Of a stretch of DNA of 59,546 bases, positions 48,670 through 57,902 are shown in pieces. This DNA is from Clostridia bacterium (GTDB lineage: Bacteria; Bacillota; Clostridia; Christensenellales; Aristaeellaceae), in NCBI GenBank assembly GCA_017460395.1, contig JAFUBA010000177.1, positions 1-59,546 on the forward strand. Reading direction: 5' to 3'. How positions within the stretch are numbered: position 1 is the stretch's first letter; each line of letters opens with the position of its first letter. The translations under genes were made by a program, and so were the position numbers. The notes below the pieces were generated by a model. It had not been told where the DNA came from, did no database searches, and was given only the letters and a program-made list of their open reading frames with translations.

Positions 48670-49545
48670 ATGGCGCGAAAGGATTCTGAAAATCAGAAAA
48701 GATCCATGAGCCGCATGTTTCGGGGCAAGGAGATCTTCAAGCCGCTGAATACAGGCTGGATCGATGAGCATGTGGCCTGCGTGCGGGAATGGGTCGCGAA
48801 CATTTTCTTCTACACGAAAAACGGCACGACCATCATGATTGATGCAGGATACAACTATGAGCGTTTGTGTGAGAAGATGCGATGGCTGGATCTTGATCCG
48901 GCTTCTATCAGGCACATTCTGATCACCCATCAGGATACGGACCATGTCGGTGCCCTGGAGCGGGATAGCGAGCTGCTGTTCAGGGATGCGGTGATCTATC
49001 TGAGTGAGACTGAAAACCGGTATCTTACAGGGGAGGTGCGCAGGAAGGTCTTCTATGGCCTGTACAGGCTCCCTCTGGTGAAAGCAGATAACGAGAAGGT
49101 TCTGCTTAAGGACGGGCAGATCCTGAATGTTGACGGTATCAAAATCGAGTGCATCCTGGTGCCCGGGCACACCTGGGGGCATATGGTCTATCTGATCGAC
49201 AATGCGTATCTCTTTACCGGTGACACGCTCTGGTTCGGCGCAGATGGCGGCTACAGCTTCATCAGCACGCTGGCGGAGGATAACAGGCTGTCGGTCAGAT
49301 CACTCGAGGCGCTGGAGAAGAATCTGCGAAGGAGAAAGGGGACGATCAAGATCATCACCGGCCATACCGGATGGACGGACGATCTGTCCTTTGCCTTCCG
49401 TCACAGGACAGAGCTTTGCGCTCCCTTCAAAAAGCGCATGCATGACCCTGACGCGCCATATGACGGGTATGATGAGGAAGATGATACAGAAGAAAAAGCC
49501 CGGACAGTGCGTCTTCCCAAACAAATCGATCACGCGGGGAAATAG
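48670..49545 (+). CDS. MBL-fold metallo-hydrolase
   Basis: 291 residues. The metal-binding motif HILITHQDTDHVGAL (HxDxDH variant HQDTDH, about residue 77), second His in LVPGHTWGHMVYL, Asp in LFTGDTLWFG and a late His in IITGHTGWTDD are present. Zn-dependent hydrolases of this class cleave lactones, thioesters or phosphodiesters. Cytoplasmic. In context it may act on the product or signal handled by the methyltransferase and esterase; that is inference. Confidence 0.87.
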   Translation: MARKDSENQKRSMSRMFRGKEIFKPLNTGWIDEHVACVREWVANIFFYTKNGTTIMIDAGYNYERLCEKMRWLDLDPASIRHILITHQDTDHVGALERDSELLFRDAVIYLSETENRYLTGEVRRKVFYGLYRLPLVKADNEKVLLKDGQILNVDGIKIECILVPGHTWGHMVYLIDNAYLFTGDTLWFGADGGYSFISTLAEDNRLSVRSLEALEKNLRRRKGTIKIITGHTGWTDDLSFAFRHRTELCAPFKKRMHDPDAPYDGYDEEDDTEEKARTVRLPKQIDHAGK

Positions 49546-49636
49546 GCGCTGAGCTTCAGAAAAGCGGCAGGGGACTATGGCACAGGCGTTTGCCGCCGCG
49601 AACGAGAAGACAAGATCGAAGGAATGTAGAACTGAA

Positions 49637-50683
49637 ATGAAAAGACAGAGGATAAAAGCCATTTTGTACGCATTTATGGCTGCGGTGTTCTATGCCGGGG
49701 GTGTTCCACTATCCAAACTGTTACTTTCCCATATAGAGCCGACGATGATGGCAGGTCTTCTGTATTTTGGTGCGGGTGCCGGCATCGGATTGATGTCGCT
49801 GTTTCGTGCAAAAGATACGCATCAGGCAGAGCGATTGTCGAAAGAGGATCTGCCGTATGTCATGGGCATGATCGTGCTGGACATTGCTGCACCGATTTTT
49901 CTGATGTTCGGCATCACCGACAGCACTTCATCCAGCGCATCCCTGCTTGGCAACTTTGAAATCGTGGCAACCACCATCATTGCACTGGTTATCTTCAAAG
50001 AAGCAGTTTCAAAACAGCTGTGGGCAGCCATCTTCTGCATTACGATCGCCAGTGTCATGCTTTCACTTGATGGGGCAGACACTATCCGCTTTTCCACAGG
50101 TTCGCTCCTTGTGCTTGCAGCGACACTCTGCTGGGGGCTTGAAAACAACTGTACCCGGCAGATCTCATCGAAAAGTACGTACGAGATCGTCATGCTCAAG
50201 GGATTCTTCTCCGGAGGCGGCTCCCTTGTGATTGCTTTCCTTCTGGGCGAGCGGATGGCGGGTGTCAGATGGATCCTTGCAGCGATGCTGCTCGGTTTTG
50301 TGGCATACGGTCTTTCCATCTTCTTTTATGTTCGGGCGCAGAATACGCTCGGTGCGGCCAAAACAAGTGCGTATTATGCGACGGCTCCCTTTGCGGGTGC
50401 TGGACTGTCATTCCTGATCCTGGGCGAAATACTGACGCCATCGTATTTCGCTGCGTTTCTGGTCATGCTTGTGGGAACGGTTCTTGTGGTCAGAGATACT
50501 CTGGTCAGAGTCCATCACCATGAACACGAGCATCTTGTGACTCATACGCATGATGGGACAACACATACGCATGTGATCAGACATTCCCATGAACACGAGC
50601 ATATACTCAGTGATGCGAGGCACACGCATCATCATTCAAGGGAGGAACTCCTGTCGGAACTGAAAGGTGTACATCAGACCTGA
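49637..50683 (+). CDS. DMT/EamA-family exporter with histidine-rich C-terminal tail
   Basis: 348 residues from ATG 49637. Ten helices in two EamA repeats (AFMAAVFYAGGVPLSKLLL; LVLAATLCWGLENNCTRQISSKS). The last 55 residues are strongly His-rich (VHHHEHEHLVTHTHDGTTHTHV...HTHHHSREE) and probably cytosolic, able to bind metals such as Zn or Ni. Similar tails occur in cation-diffusion transporters. A link to metal export or metal-controlled activity is an inference. The ribosome-binding site is weak (GGAATG), 11 nt upstream. Confidence 0.85.
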   Translation: MKRQRIKAILYAFMAAVFYAGGVPLSKLLLSHIEPTMMAGLLYFGAGAGIGLMSLFRAKDTHQAERLSKEDLPYVMGMIVLDIAAPIFLMFGITDSTSSSASLLGNFEIVATTIIALVIFKEAVSKQLWAAIFCITIASVMLSLDGADTIRFSTGSLLVLAATLCWGLENNCTRQISSKSTYEIVMLKGFFSGGGSLVIAFLLGERMAGVRWILAAMLLGFVAYGLSIFFYVRAQNTLGAAKTSAYYATAPFAGAGLSFLILGEILTPSYFAAFLVMLVGTVLVVRDTLVRVHHHEHEHLVTHTHDGTTHTHVIRHSHEHEHILSDARHTHHHSREELLSELKGVHQT

Positions 50684-51678
50684 TTCCATTTCGCACAAAG
50701 GGAGCCAGGGCGAGATATGCCAGGAGAGACGATCCTGATAAAAGACAGAACAAACAGAGAAGCGTGCCCTCTGTACTTCAGTGCCGTGGGTGGACTGCCA
50801 GGGATGCTTCCAAATCGGCATCTGCTGGTACCACAGACCCAAGAATCCTGAGATCCAGGTCCCGGAGGCATCCGGCAAAGGAATCGCGGATATGATCAGG
50901 TGGTTTCCTCCTTCGGGCGGCTGGCTGCAGAAAATGGGTGTACGGGTCAGAGAGATGCGGTGCCCTCGGGCATGTCGTACAGACCGGGACCATGGGTGTT
51001 GAAAATCAAATGGAACATACATACGCGTGCCATGCAGATGTGTCTGTGGCACGCGTTTGCTATGCCGGTAGAATCCTTCCCCCAGATATGGTAAAATCTG
51101 TCTGGCAAGGACTCCACATGGCGTGGTGAACAGATGGCCATGGCCTATGACCGTTACAGGGAAGGTGCCCGGATGCGATATGCGTTTGAAGCTCTTCTTT
51201 GCGAAGATAAAGACAGCCGCGGGGCATACGCGGCCTTTCCGGGAAATGCGTGCAAATCGGCTGAAGGTCCATGCGATGATCACGGAGAGAGCATGAATGA
51301 GGGACTCTGACAATTGAAGGGTAGATCATGCAGCTCAAATCCCGGTAACAAAGCTTCAGGGCATTGTTCGTGGGATGGACTTCTCCATGATGCTGTCTCT
51401 GGGGGCAAACAACCTGGAGAAGAGCAGAATTCCGAAGATGGGCGTGCGATGAGGACCTGAAAGGCGTGGGCGTGCTGCGTGAGCTGCAATAGGTCGGAGC
51501 TCGCCTGCAGCCGATGACACCTGTGCGGGTTCAGGAACTGTCGCGGGGCGGGATGACGGAAGTGCGATACACCCTGCGAGCAAAGGCGGAAGATCAGACC
51601 TGGAGAACAGACTGACGCACATGATAGGTATTGACGGGTTTCGCTCTCACCGAACAGAAAAGCACAGGAGATGATCAG
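50684..51678. other. One-kilobase gene-free region with relics
   Basis: No intact gene found. It holds a decayed hicB piece at 50848-50915. A stretch near 51470-51610 reads with stops as LRELQ...MTEVRYTLRAKAED, vaguely like the winged helix of HxlR proteins, too weak to call. Confidence 0.5.
50848..50915 (-). pseudogene. Degraded hicB fragment
   Basis: The minus strand aligns with the central part of the intact hicB (27893-27960): the DNA shares TCCAGG, GAGGCA-x-CCGGC, CGGATAT and TCCTCC in the same order, and one frame gives IRDSFAGCLRDLDL against IRDALAGCLLVLED. No start, stop or continuous frame. Confidence 0.6.
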
Positions 51679-52284
51679 ATGAAGATGTCCATTCCACGCT
51701 CCCTTGCCGCAGGGATCCTGATTGGCATGGGCTGCATCGTGAACCTGAAGGCAGGCGGTGGGATCCTGGGTGCCGTGCTGTTCAGTTCGGGACTTTGGTT
51801 TGTGGTGAACTTTGACGCAGAGCTCTTCACAGGCCGGGTTACACAGGATCAGTATCCCTTCCTGCAGCGCCTCCTGATGCTCCTCGTGAACGTGACAGGT
51901 GCGGCGCTCTGTGGCCTTCTGGCCTCCGTATTTCTGCCAGAAGTCATGGAGTCTGCTGTGAGGATCGTGTCCGGCTATGCGGATCCATTGAAGCTCCTGT
52001 GGCAGTCCTTCATGTGCGGCATCTGCATGTATCTTGCCACCGCATGGCCACCGAAGGACAGCTTCTCCTCTGCAGGCGCCCTGGACCGGCTGCCCTTTGT
52101 CATCTATGGCGTGGTACTGTTCATCATCTCCGGCTACGGGCACAGCATTGCCCTGGCGGGATATGCCGGTCTGGCCCGCGGCATCGCCTGGTGGGCGATT
52201 CCCCTGGCGGCTATCGGGAACGGGATGGGCAGCTATGCCATGAAGTGGCTCTTGAAGCCGGAGACATTCTCCTGGAAAAAGTGA
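51679..52284 (+). CDS. Formate/nitrite transporter-family protein (short)
   Basis: 201 residues from ATG 51679 (AGGAG 8 nt upstream). FNT features: PRSLAAGILIGMGCIVNLKAGGGILGAVLFSSGLWFVVNFDAELFTGRV in helices 1-3 and a final GIAWWAIPLAAIGNGMGSYAMKWLL. Typical FNT channels have 250-280 residues; loops are shorter here but six helices can be counted. It would conduct a small monovalent anion such as formate. It stands alone between relic-rich regions. Confidence 0.8.
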   Translation: MKMSIPRSLAAGILIGMGCIVNLKAGGGILGAVLFSSGLWFVVNFDAELFTGRVTQDQYPFLQRLLMLLVNVTGAALCGLLASVFLPEVMESAVRIVSGYADPLKLLWQSFMCGICMYLATAWPPKDSFSSAGALDRLPFVIYGVVLFIISGYGHSIALAGYAGLARGIAWWAIPLAAIGNGMGSYAMKWLLKPETFSWKK

Positions 52285-52477
52285 GAACCCCCGGACCCAT
52301 TCAGGTGAGGGAGTGAAAGAACATAATGCTGCCAATGGGTTTGTGATCGAGATGACATACAGGGAAAAGGAACTCAGGTGTTGGCATATTGCACTGTGAC
52401 TGTATCATCTATGGAAGACTCAAACTTTGTGAAAGCCGGATGACACAGTCACGGCGATAGAAAAAGCAAACTGTCAG

Positions 52478-52708
52478 ATGAAGGATGTGTCATCATTTGT
52501 GAATGAAGTTTTATTTTTGGAAATGAGAATTTTCAATGAATTCTTGCAAAAACATGGAATGCAGCCATCCAAAGCAAATCGATTATTCGAGAACAATGGG
52601 TTGTGGAAATTTATCGAAGACAACTATGATGTCCTGCAGATGAACGGAGATGAATATGTTCTGGATGATGTGGAGTACATCCTGAGAAAAAAAGGAGTTC
52701 TGGCGTGA
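52478..52708 (+). CDS. DUF3791 protein
   Basis: 76 residues. The all-helical DUF3791 pattern is seen: FVNEVLFLEMRIFNEFLQKHGMQPSKANRLFENNGLWKFIEDNYDVLQMNGDEYVLDDVEYILRKKG. Members often accompany DUF3990 proteins in toxin-antitoxin-like pairs; no DUF3990 ORF follows. The ribosome-binding site is not obvious. Lower G+C than the neighbouring FNT gene. Confidence 0.75.
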   Translation: MKDVSSFVNEVLFLEMRIFNEFLQKHGMQPSKANRLFENNGLWKFIEDNYDVLQMNGDEYVLDDVEYILRKKGVLA

Positions 52709-52858
52709 GCCGGTTCATCGATAGGATGCTGCTGTTTCATGGAAGTTGAGCAGATCGATTCAGAAAGCAGATTCTGACGAGGCAGTGAAGGACATGATGA
52801 AGAGGTTGAAGTAATCCAAGTGTGCCGGGCTTTTTATGATGAGGGAGGACAATACGGT

Positions 52859-54427
52859 ATGGAAAGAAAACTGCCTCTTGGTATCCAGAATTTCGAGAAA
52901 CTGAGGACAGGTGGCTTTCTGTACGTTGATAAAACAGAATATGTCTATCAGCTGGTTCATGAAGGTGTCCCATACTTTTTGAGCCGCCCGAGAAGATTTG
53001 GCAAGAGCCTCATTGTATCAACCTTGAAGGCTTACTGGGAAGGTAAGAAAGAGCTGTTCTCCGGGCTGGCGATCGAAAGACTGGAGAAAGAGAACCCGGA
53101 AGCATGGAAACAGTATCCCGTGTTTTACTTCGACTTTACTGGGCCCAACTATAAAGCAGATGGCGCACTTGAACGGGCAATCGCTTTCCAGCTGCAAGAG
53201 TGGGAAGAAGGATATGCACTCACGAGCTCGGATTACACGATTGACGAGAGATTTCAGAACCTGCTGAAGAAGGCAAAAGAGAAAACTGGGCTTCGTTCGG
53301 TGATTCTTGTCGATGAATATGATAAACCGCTTCTGGACCTTGTGGATAAGCCGCAGATCCGAGAACACAACAAGGACGTCCTAAAAAGCTTTTTCAGCAT
53401 TCTGAAGAGTTGCGATGAATACATCCAGTTTATCTTCATCACGGGCGTGACAAAATCCCACAAAGTCAGCATTTTCAGTGACCTGAATCAGCTTCGTGAT
53501 ATTTCTATCACAAGAAAGTATGCAGAGATTTGTGGTATCACTGAAAAAGAAACAGACGATTATTTTGCTGAAGATGTTGAAGTTTTCGCAGAAGAAATGC
53601 ATATGACTGTTCAGGAATGTCGTGCGGCGCTCAGAAAGCAGTATGATGGATATCATTTTCATCCCGACAGTGCGGGTGTCTATAATCCGTTTAGTCTGAT
53701 TGCTGCAATGATGGACAGAGATTTCGGTTCTTACTGGTTTGAAACCGGCACACCTTCATTCCTGATGAAGAAACTCAGAGACACAGAATTCGATGTTCGG
53801 AAATTCACAGACATGACACTGTATGCAAGCGAAGGCATGCTCAAAGATTACACCGGAGACAACCTGGATCCGGTACCGCTACTGTATCAGACCGGGTATC
53901 TGACGATTGCCGGTTTTGATCGCGATGGGCGGGAATACACACTTGCATTTCCGAACGAAGAAGTAAAATACGGTTTTGTGGAGTGCCTGATACCGGAATA
54001 TGTTGGTGACTACAGAGCTGGTTCGGGGAATGATATTTTCACGCTGAGAAGGTACATCGAGAAGGGCGACCTGGACGGCATCAAAAATGTGTTGATTTCG
54101 TTGTTTGCCAGCATCACCTATACGGTAGATTCAGATCCTTTTGAACATTATTTTCAGGCTGTGATCTATCTGACGTTCACATTGCTTGGCAAGTTTGCAC
54201 TATGCGAGATGCATACATACTCAGGGCGAATCGACTGCAAAGTAGAAACTCACAATTACATTTACCTGTTTGAATTCAAAAGGGATAAAACGGCTACGGA
54301 AGCACTTCAGCAGATTGACAGCAACGACTATGCGCTGCCGTTCATTGCAAACTCCAGAAAGGTCATCAAGATTGGTGTGTCATTTGATTCCAAGGCAAGG
54401 AAACTTGTGGGATGGGAGGTTGCATGA
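52859..54427 (+). CDS. AAA-ATPase-like protein with PD-(D/E)XK nuclease domain
   Basis: 522 residues from ATG 52859 (GGGAGG upstream). Start LPLGIQNFEKLRTGGFLYVDKTEYVYQLVHEGVPYFLSRPRRFGKSLIVSTLKAYWEGKKELFSGLAI carries the P-loop RPRRFGKS; Walker B is SVILVDEYDKPLLDL; the C-terminus has RIDCKVETHNYIYLFEFKRDK (Asp...Glu-x-Lys core, about residues 460-480). This is the AAA-ATPase-like/PDDEXK_9 family, often in dozens of copies in gut bacteria; function unknown. Low G+C relative to the window. Confidence 0.9.
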   Translation: MERKLPLGIQNFEKLRTGGFLYVDKTEYVYQLVHEGVPYFLSRPRRFGKSLIVSTLKAYWEGKKELFSGLAIERLEKENPEAWKQYPVFYFDFTGPNYKADGALERAIAFQLQEWEEGYALTSSDYTIDERFQNLLKKAKEKTGLRSVILVDEYDKPLLDLVDKPQIREHNKDVLKSFFSILKSCDEYIQFIFITGVTKSHKVSIFSDLNQLRDISITRKYAEICGITEKETDDYFAEDVEVFAEEMHMTVQECRAALRKQYDGYHFHPDSAGVYNPFSLIAAMMDRDFGSYWFETGTPSFLMKKLRDTEFDVRKFTDMTLYASEGMLKDYTGDNLDPVPLLYQTGYLTIAGFDRDGREYTLAFPNEEVKYGFVECLIPEYVGDYRAGSGNDIFTLRRYIEKGDLDGIKNVLISLFASITYTVDSDPFEHYFQAVIYLTFTLLGKFALCEMHTYSGRIDCKVETHNYIYLFEFKRDKTATEALQQIDSNDYALPFIANSRKVIKIGVSFDSKARKLVGWEVA

Positions 54428-54809
54428 AGCGTATTATCCGTCAGCTTTCTCTACTTTGGTATTCTGGAAATGAGCAAGTTGCTCAATGCTTCCCATATAT
54501 TTTCCCGGCCCGTACTGGATCAGGCTTGAGTATCCTATGCTTGGAACGCTCGATTTTATGCAGCCAGATCATCTGATCATGATTCCATAAACCGTATTAC
54601 GACAGCAATCCACCATCATTGAAGATGAGGAAAACAGCTCAAGAGCAGACATGATCAAACGATCTTTTTCTGGTCATGGCACAATTGCTACTCGGATTAT
54701 TTCAGCTCTGCCGGCAGACCAGGATGAAGCAGCAGAATGCTTCAAGTAGAAGTATAGAATTTGCTAAAGGCAGGAAACTGACAATAATGAATATAAAAGA
54801 AGAGTAATT
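54428..54809. other. Gene-free stretch
   Basis: A 32-codon frame (54651-54749, MIKRSFSGHGTIATRIISALPADQDEAAECFK) has no clear ribosome-binding site and matches nothing I know. Otherwise no signal was seen. Confidence 0.4.
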
Positions 54810-55298
54810 ATGAATTGCTTAAAACTTCCTTTTACACAGTTTGATTCAGATTATCTGGAGTCACTTCCAGATGAAGTGTTCTTTGCACATCGCTATGTGA
54901 TGGATGAGCAGGACAAAGCTCTTCTTCTGGAAAATTCAAGTGTCATTCATGGCAGGAGATTTTATCGGGCAAAGGTCAGAGAACCATTATTGTTGAAATA
55001 TGCTGCTCTGACGAATCCTAAAGAAGGGGAGCCTGGATCTAAGAGCAATCCACTCATACGATTTGGCAAAGAATATGTGTACAGCACAAACGGCGATCTG
55101 GTACGATATCGGAGAGACATGAAAGTGAAGCAACTTTCCAGCCTTTCCGATGACCAGAAAGAAATGATCAAAATCGCAGCAAAGCAGCCTATACATTATA
55201 GTGAGGATTGCCCTAAATCATCCAAAGAACGATTGATGCGATTTGGCGAATATGGGCAGAAAAGAAATCTGTTAAGGGATAATGCGCGCCCGCAGTAA
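54810..55298 (+). CDS. Unrecognised 162-residue soluble protein
   Basis: Starts MNCLKLPFTQFDSDYLESLPDEVFFAHRYVMDEQDKALLLENSSVIHGRRFYRAKVREP. Charged, without membrane helices or signal peptide; the C-terminal end KERLMRFGEYGQKRN is basic. AAGAAGAG precedes the ATG. Low G+C and isolation from neighbours suggest recent acquisition. I recognise no family. Confidence 0.6.
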   Translation: MNCLKLPFTQFDSDYLESLPDEVFFAHRYVMDEQDKALLLENSSVIHGRRFYRAKVREPLLLKYAALTNPKEGEPGSKSNPLIRFGKEYVYSTNGDLVRYRRDMKVKQLSSLSDDQKEMIKIAAKQPIHYSEDCPKSSKERLMRFGEYGQKRNLLRDNARPQ

Positions 55299-55929
55299 TA
55301 CCCGGTGTAAAAGAACATGGGAGGTTCATGCGGGAGGCTTCATCCACTGTTCAGTTCTGCGATTCGGCGAGAATGAAGTTTGTCATGTGCTGTGGAGGCA
55401 TCCCAAGGAACATGACCCATCACAATACAGGGAACAGCCGCTGGCAAATGCATCGCCGGCGGCTTACTGTCTGTACCCCCCTCCGCTACCTGTGTGTCAG
55501 GGGGAATGGGGAATCATCCCTTGGAGAATGGCGCCATATAGCCACGATGCGAATGGATGTACACCAGTTTTGCCTGTCAAAGGGAACCCCTGCAATCCAG
55601 ATGACACTGGCCGGGGCATTGACTTTCAGAGTGGAAAAACGCGGCAAGTTGATGTGTGCCCTGAGAGAGTCCACCCGTGTCTCGGCACGGAGCTCGGGTA
55701 TGATGATATCCCTGCCACCTTCTGTGGGTCCGGGGAAGTCTTGACGGAACAGATGGATCTGAGGATGTTTCACGAATGCGTCATGAGGGTGCCATGCCAC
55801 TTTGGACAACAGGAAAGACCGCATGCATGAAGATTGACAAATGTCCGGATGGGCATAAGATCTTGTGTGCTGAGGAGACGCACGAGGCGTCTGCGCCACG
55901 GGAAAAAGGACGAAAGGGAGTTTACAGGA
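55299..55929. other. Gene-free stretch of 630 bp
   Basis: Long open frames here have poor codon use and no motifs or ribosome-binding sites. Probably decayed DNA plus the promoter of the TMEM175-type gene. Confidence 0.45.
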
Positions 55930-56553
55930 ATGACCAAGGGACGCCTTGAGGCATTCAGTGATGGCGTCATCGCCATCATCATCACGATCACGATTCTGCT
56001 GATCGATCTGCCGGACGGTGACGACATGCAGGCCCTGATGGGGATCATGCCGCTGGTGGGCTGCTACCTGATCAGCTTCATCTTAGTGGGGACCAACTGG
56101 GTGAACCATCATCATCTTCTGCAGGTGGCAAGGCAGGTGGACGGGAGGATCCTGTGGGCGAACCTCGGCTATCTCTTCATCCTGTCGTTTATGCCCGTCG
56201 GGACGGGTTGGGTCGGCCGGTCACAGTTTGCGATGCTTCCGGTTCGGGTGTATGTCATCATCAACCTCGCATCGGCCCTTAGCTATTTTCTACTGGAGAA
56301 GGCGATCATCCGCGCCAGCGGGTCGGAAACATTGAAAGCCGCTGTGGACGAGAGCAACAAGGAGCTTTGGACATTCGTAGTGGAGGGCATGGCCCTCGCT
56401 GCTTCCTTTGTGCAGGGGATACACTATGTCTCCTGTCCGCTCCTGGTGGTGGCGATGGCGCCATGGATTGTCCCGGATCTTCGGATGAAGCGTGTCTTTG
56501 AAGACGCACAGAGAAGTCATGGGCAGAAACGTGAAAGGAATGAGAAACCGTGA
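55930..56553 (+). CDS. TMEM175-family (DUF1211) potassium channel
   Basis: 207 residues from ATG 55930 (AAAGGGAG upstream). The signature RLEAFSDGVIAIIITITILLIDLP at residues 4-27 has the RxxxFSD motif of helix 1. Six helices in total (VGTNWVNHHHLL is in helix 3). Bacterial members are tetrameric K+-selective channels in the cytoplasmic membrane. It overlaps the next gene by 4 nt (GTGA). Confidence 0.9.
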   Translation: MTKGRLEAFSDGVIAIIITITILLIDLPDGDDMQALMGIMPLVGCYLISFILVGTNWVNHHHLLQVARQVDGRILWANLGYLFILSFMPVGTGWVGRSQFAMLPVRVYVIINLASALSYFLLEKAIIRASGSETLKAAVDESNKELWTFVVEGMALAASFVQGIHYVSCPLLVVAMAPWIVPDLRMKRVFEDAQRSHGQKRERNEKP

Positions 56554-56873
56554 TCACAGTCAATATCAGGTACACAGGGACAGATGGGGCTGCCCGCGCC
56601 TTTGCAGAGGAGATGGTTTCCACAGGAACAGTAGAGGCCATCCGAAGTGAGCCCGGGAATCTCCGCTATGATTACTATGTGCCGCTGGACGATCTGGAGA
56701 CAGTGCTGCTTATCGACAGCTGGGAGGATCAAGCGGCGATTGATGCCCACCATGCATCACCCATGATGGGAGTCATCGCGGCGCTGCGGGAAAAGTATGA
56801 CCTGCATATGACCGCAGAACGCTTTGTGGGTGCAGACGAGAACCCTGAGGACGAGAGATTCTTGAGAAAGTGA
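56550..56873 (+). CDS. ABM-domain protein, putative quinol monooxygenase
   Basis: 107 residues from GTG 56550. The dimeric alpha-beta-barrel fold of antibiotic biosynthesis monooxygenases is seen: ITVNIRYTGTDG, EMVSTGTVEAIRSEPGNLRYDYYVPLDD, VLLIDSWEDQAAIDAHHASPMM. Cofactor-free oxidation of quinols is typical; the substrate is unknown. Start overlaps the stop of the channel gene, so the two are coupled. Confidence 0.85.
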   Translation: MITVNIRYTGTDGAARAFAEEMVSTGTVEAIRSEPGNLRYDYYVPLDDLETVLLIDSWEDQAAIDAHHASPMMGVIAALREKYDLHMTAERFVGADENPEDERFLRK

Positions 56874-57099
56874 AACGACATGCTTTGACAGTGTCCGCCC
56901 CGGACCAAATGGAGGTGAATGTGTCGTCTGAGGGCAGCTGAATCCATTTTAGACGAGAATGACGACTTGTGAACGAAAAGCGAGAACAGAACTTGCACAG
57001 GAAATCCATCAAGAGGTCCTGCAAAGGGCCGGTGCGGCAAGCCATTCAGGCACTGGCAGCCACGGCTGAGAAGCAGGGCGTACAACAAGGAGACAACAA

Positions 57100-57747
57100 A
57101 TGAAATACGGTGAATCGACATTTGACATTCTCTATCTCGTGTTTGCGATTGTCAGTGGCATCCTGATTCTTCGGCGTGCAAAGAACAAGACCGAAAAGCA
57201 TATGGGCCTTGCCGCGCTGATCCTTGGCTGCGGCGACGCGTTCCACCTGCTGCCAAGAGTGCTGAACTATTTTGTGGAAGCAGATTTCACAAAGGCGCTT
57301 GGCATCGGCAAGCTGGTCACGTCCATCACCATGACCGTATTCTACGTGCTGGTGTATTGGGTGTGGCTCGGGCACTACAAGGAAAAGGAAAGCCGCAGCC
57401 TGACGGTGTGCGTGGGGGTGCTGACAGCACTTCGTGTGGTTCTGTGTCTTTTCCCGCAGAACGGCTGGCTTGAAAACAGCAGTGATGTGACATGGGGCAT
57501 CATTCGCAATGTGCCCTTTGTTATCCTGGGCGCCGTCATCTGCTGGCTGTACTGGAAGAAGAGAGGGGAGGACCGGGTGTTCCGCTTCGTGTGGCTGTAC
57601 ATCCTCTTGTCATTCCTCTTCTATATTCCTGTGGCCGTGGCAGCCGGAATTGTGCCCATCCTGGGCATGCTGATGCTGCCCAAGACAGTCTGCTATGTGC
57701 TGATGGTCAGCACCTTCCTGAGGGCCACAGGAAACGCAAAGAAGTAA
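57100..57747 (+). CDS. Seven-helix membrane protein of unknown family
   Basis: 215 residues, helices near 8-25, 35-55, 70-92, 100-120, 130-150, 162-182 and 188-206. MKYGESTFDILYLVFAIVSGILILRRAKNKTEKHMGLAALILGCGDAFHLLPRVLNYF resembles a clostridial family of which I do not know the name. AAGGAG lies 8 nt upstream of the ATG. No partner gene identified. Confidence 0.75.
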   Translation: MKYGESTFDILYLVFAIVSGILILRRAKNKTEKHMGLAALILGCGDAFHLLPRVLNYFVEADFTKALGIGKLVTSITMTVFYVLVYWVWLGHYKEKESRSLTVCVGVLTALRVVLCLFPQNGWLENSSDVTWGIIRNVPFVILGAVICWLYWKKRGEDRVFRFVWLYILLSFLFYIPVAVAAGIVPILGMLMLPKTVCYVLMVSTFLRATGNAKK

Positions 57748-57799
57748 AAAAAGTGCCGTATATCTGCCTGTGCTTCGAGGCACGGTCACATTTATGAAA

Positions 57800-57864
57800 A
57801 CAGGTCGGACGACATTCTGGCGCAACTTATTCCGTAGCGCTGAAAAGCCGTCTGACCTGTTTTT
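57800..57864. terminator. Terminator between convergent genes
   Basis: ACAGGTCGGACG (57800-57811) pairs with CGTCTGACCTGT (57849-57860, one G-T wobble) and is followed by TTTTCG on the plus strand. A long loop of 37 nt is present. It could end both the membrane protein and the Rpn genes. Confidence 0.7.
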
Positions 57865-57902
57865 CGCTCGCACTGGGCCGCTATCGAGGCATTGATCCGG
57901 CA

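Noticed and set aside
51470-51620. Possible winged-helix (HxlR-like) relic
   Set aside because: Only a weak pattern with an internal stop; too little to support a call.
55328-55744. 138-codon frame in the 55.3-55.9 kb gap
   Set aside because: No motif, poor codon use, no ribosome-binding site and overlapping frames of similar length on both strands.
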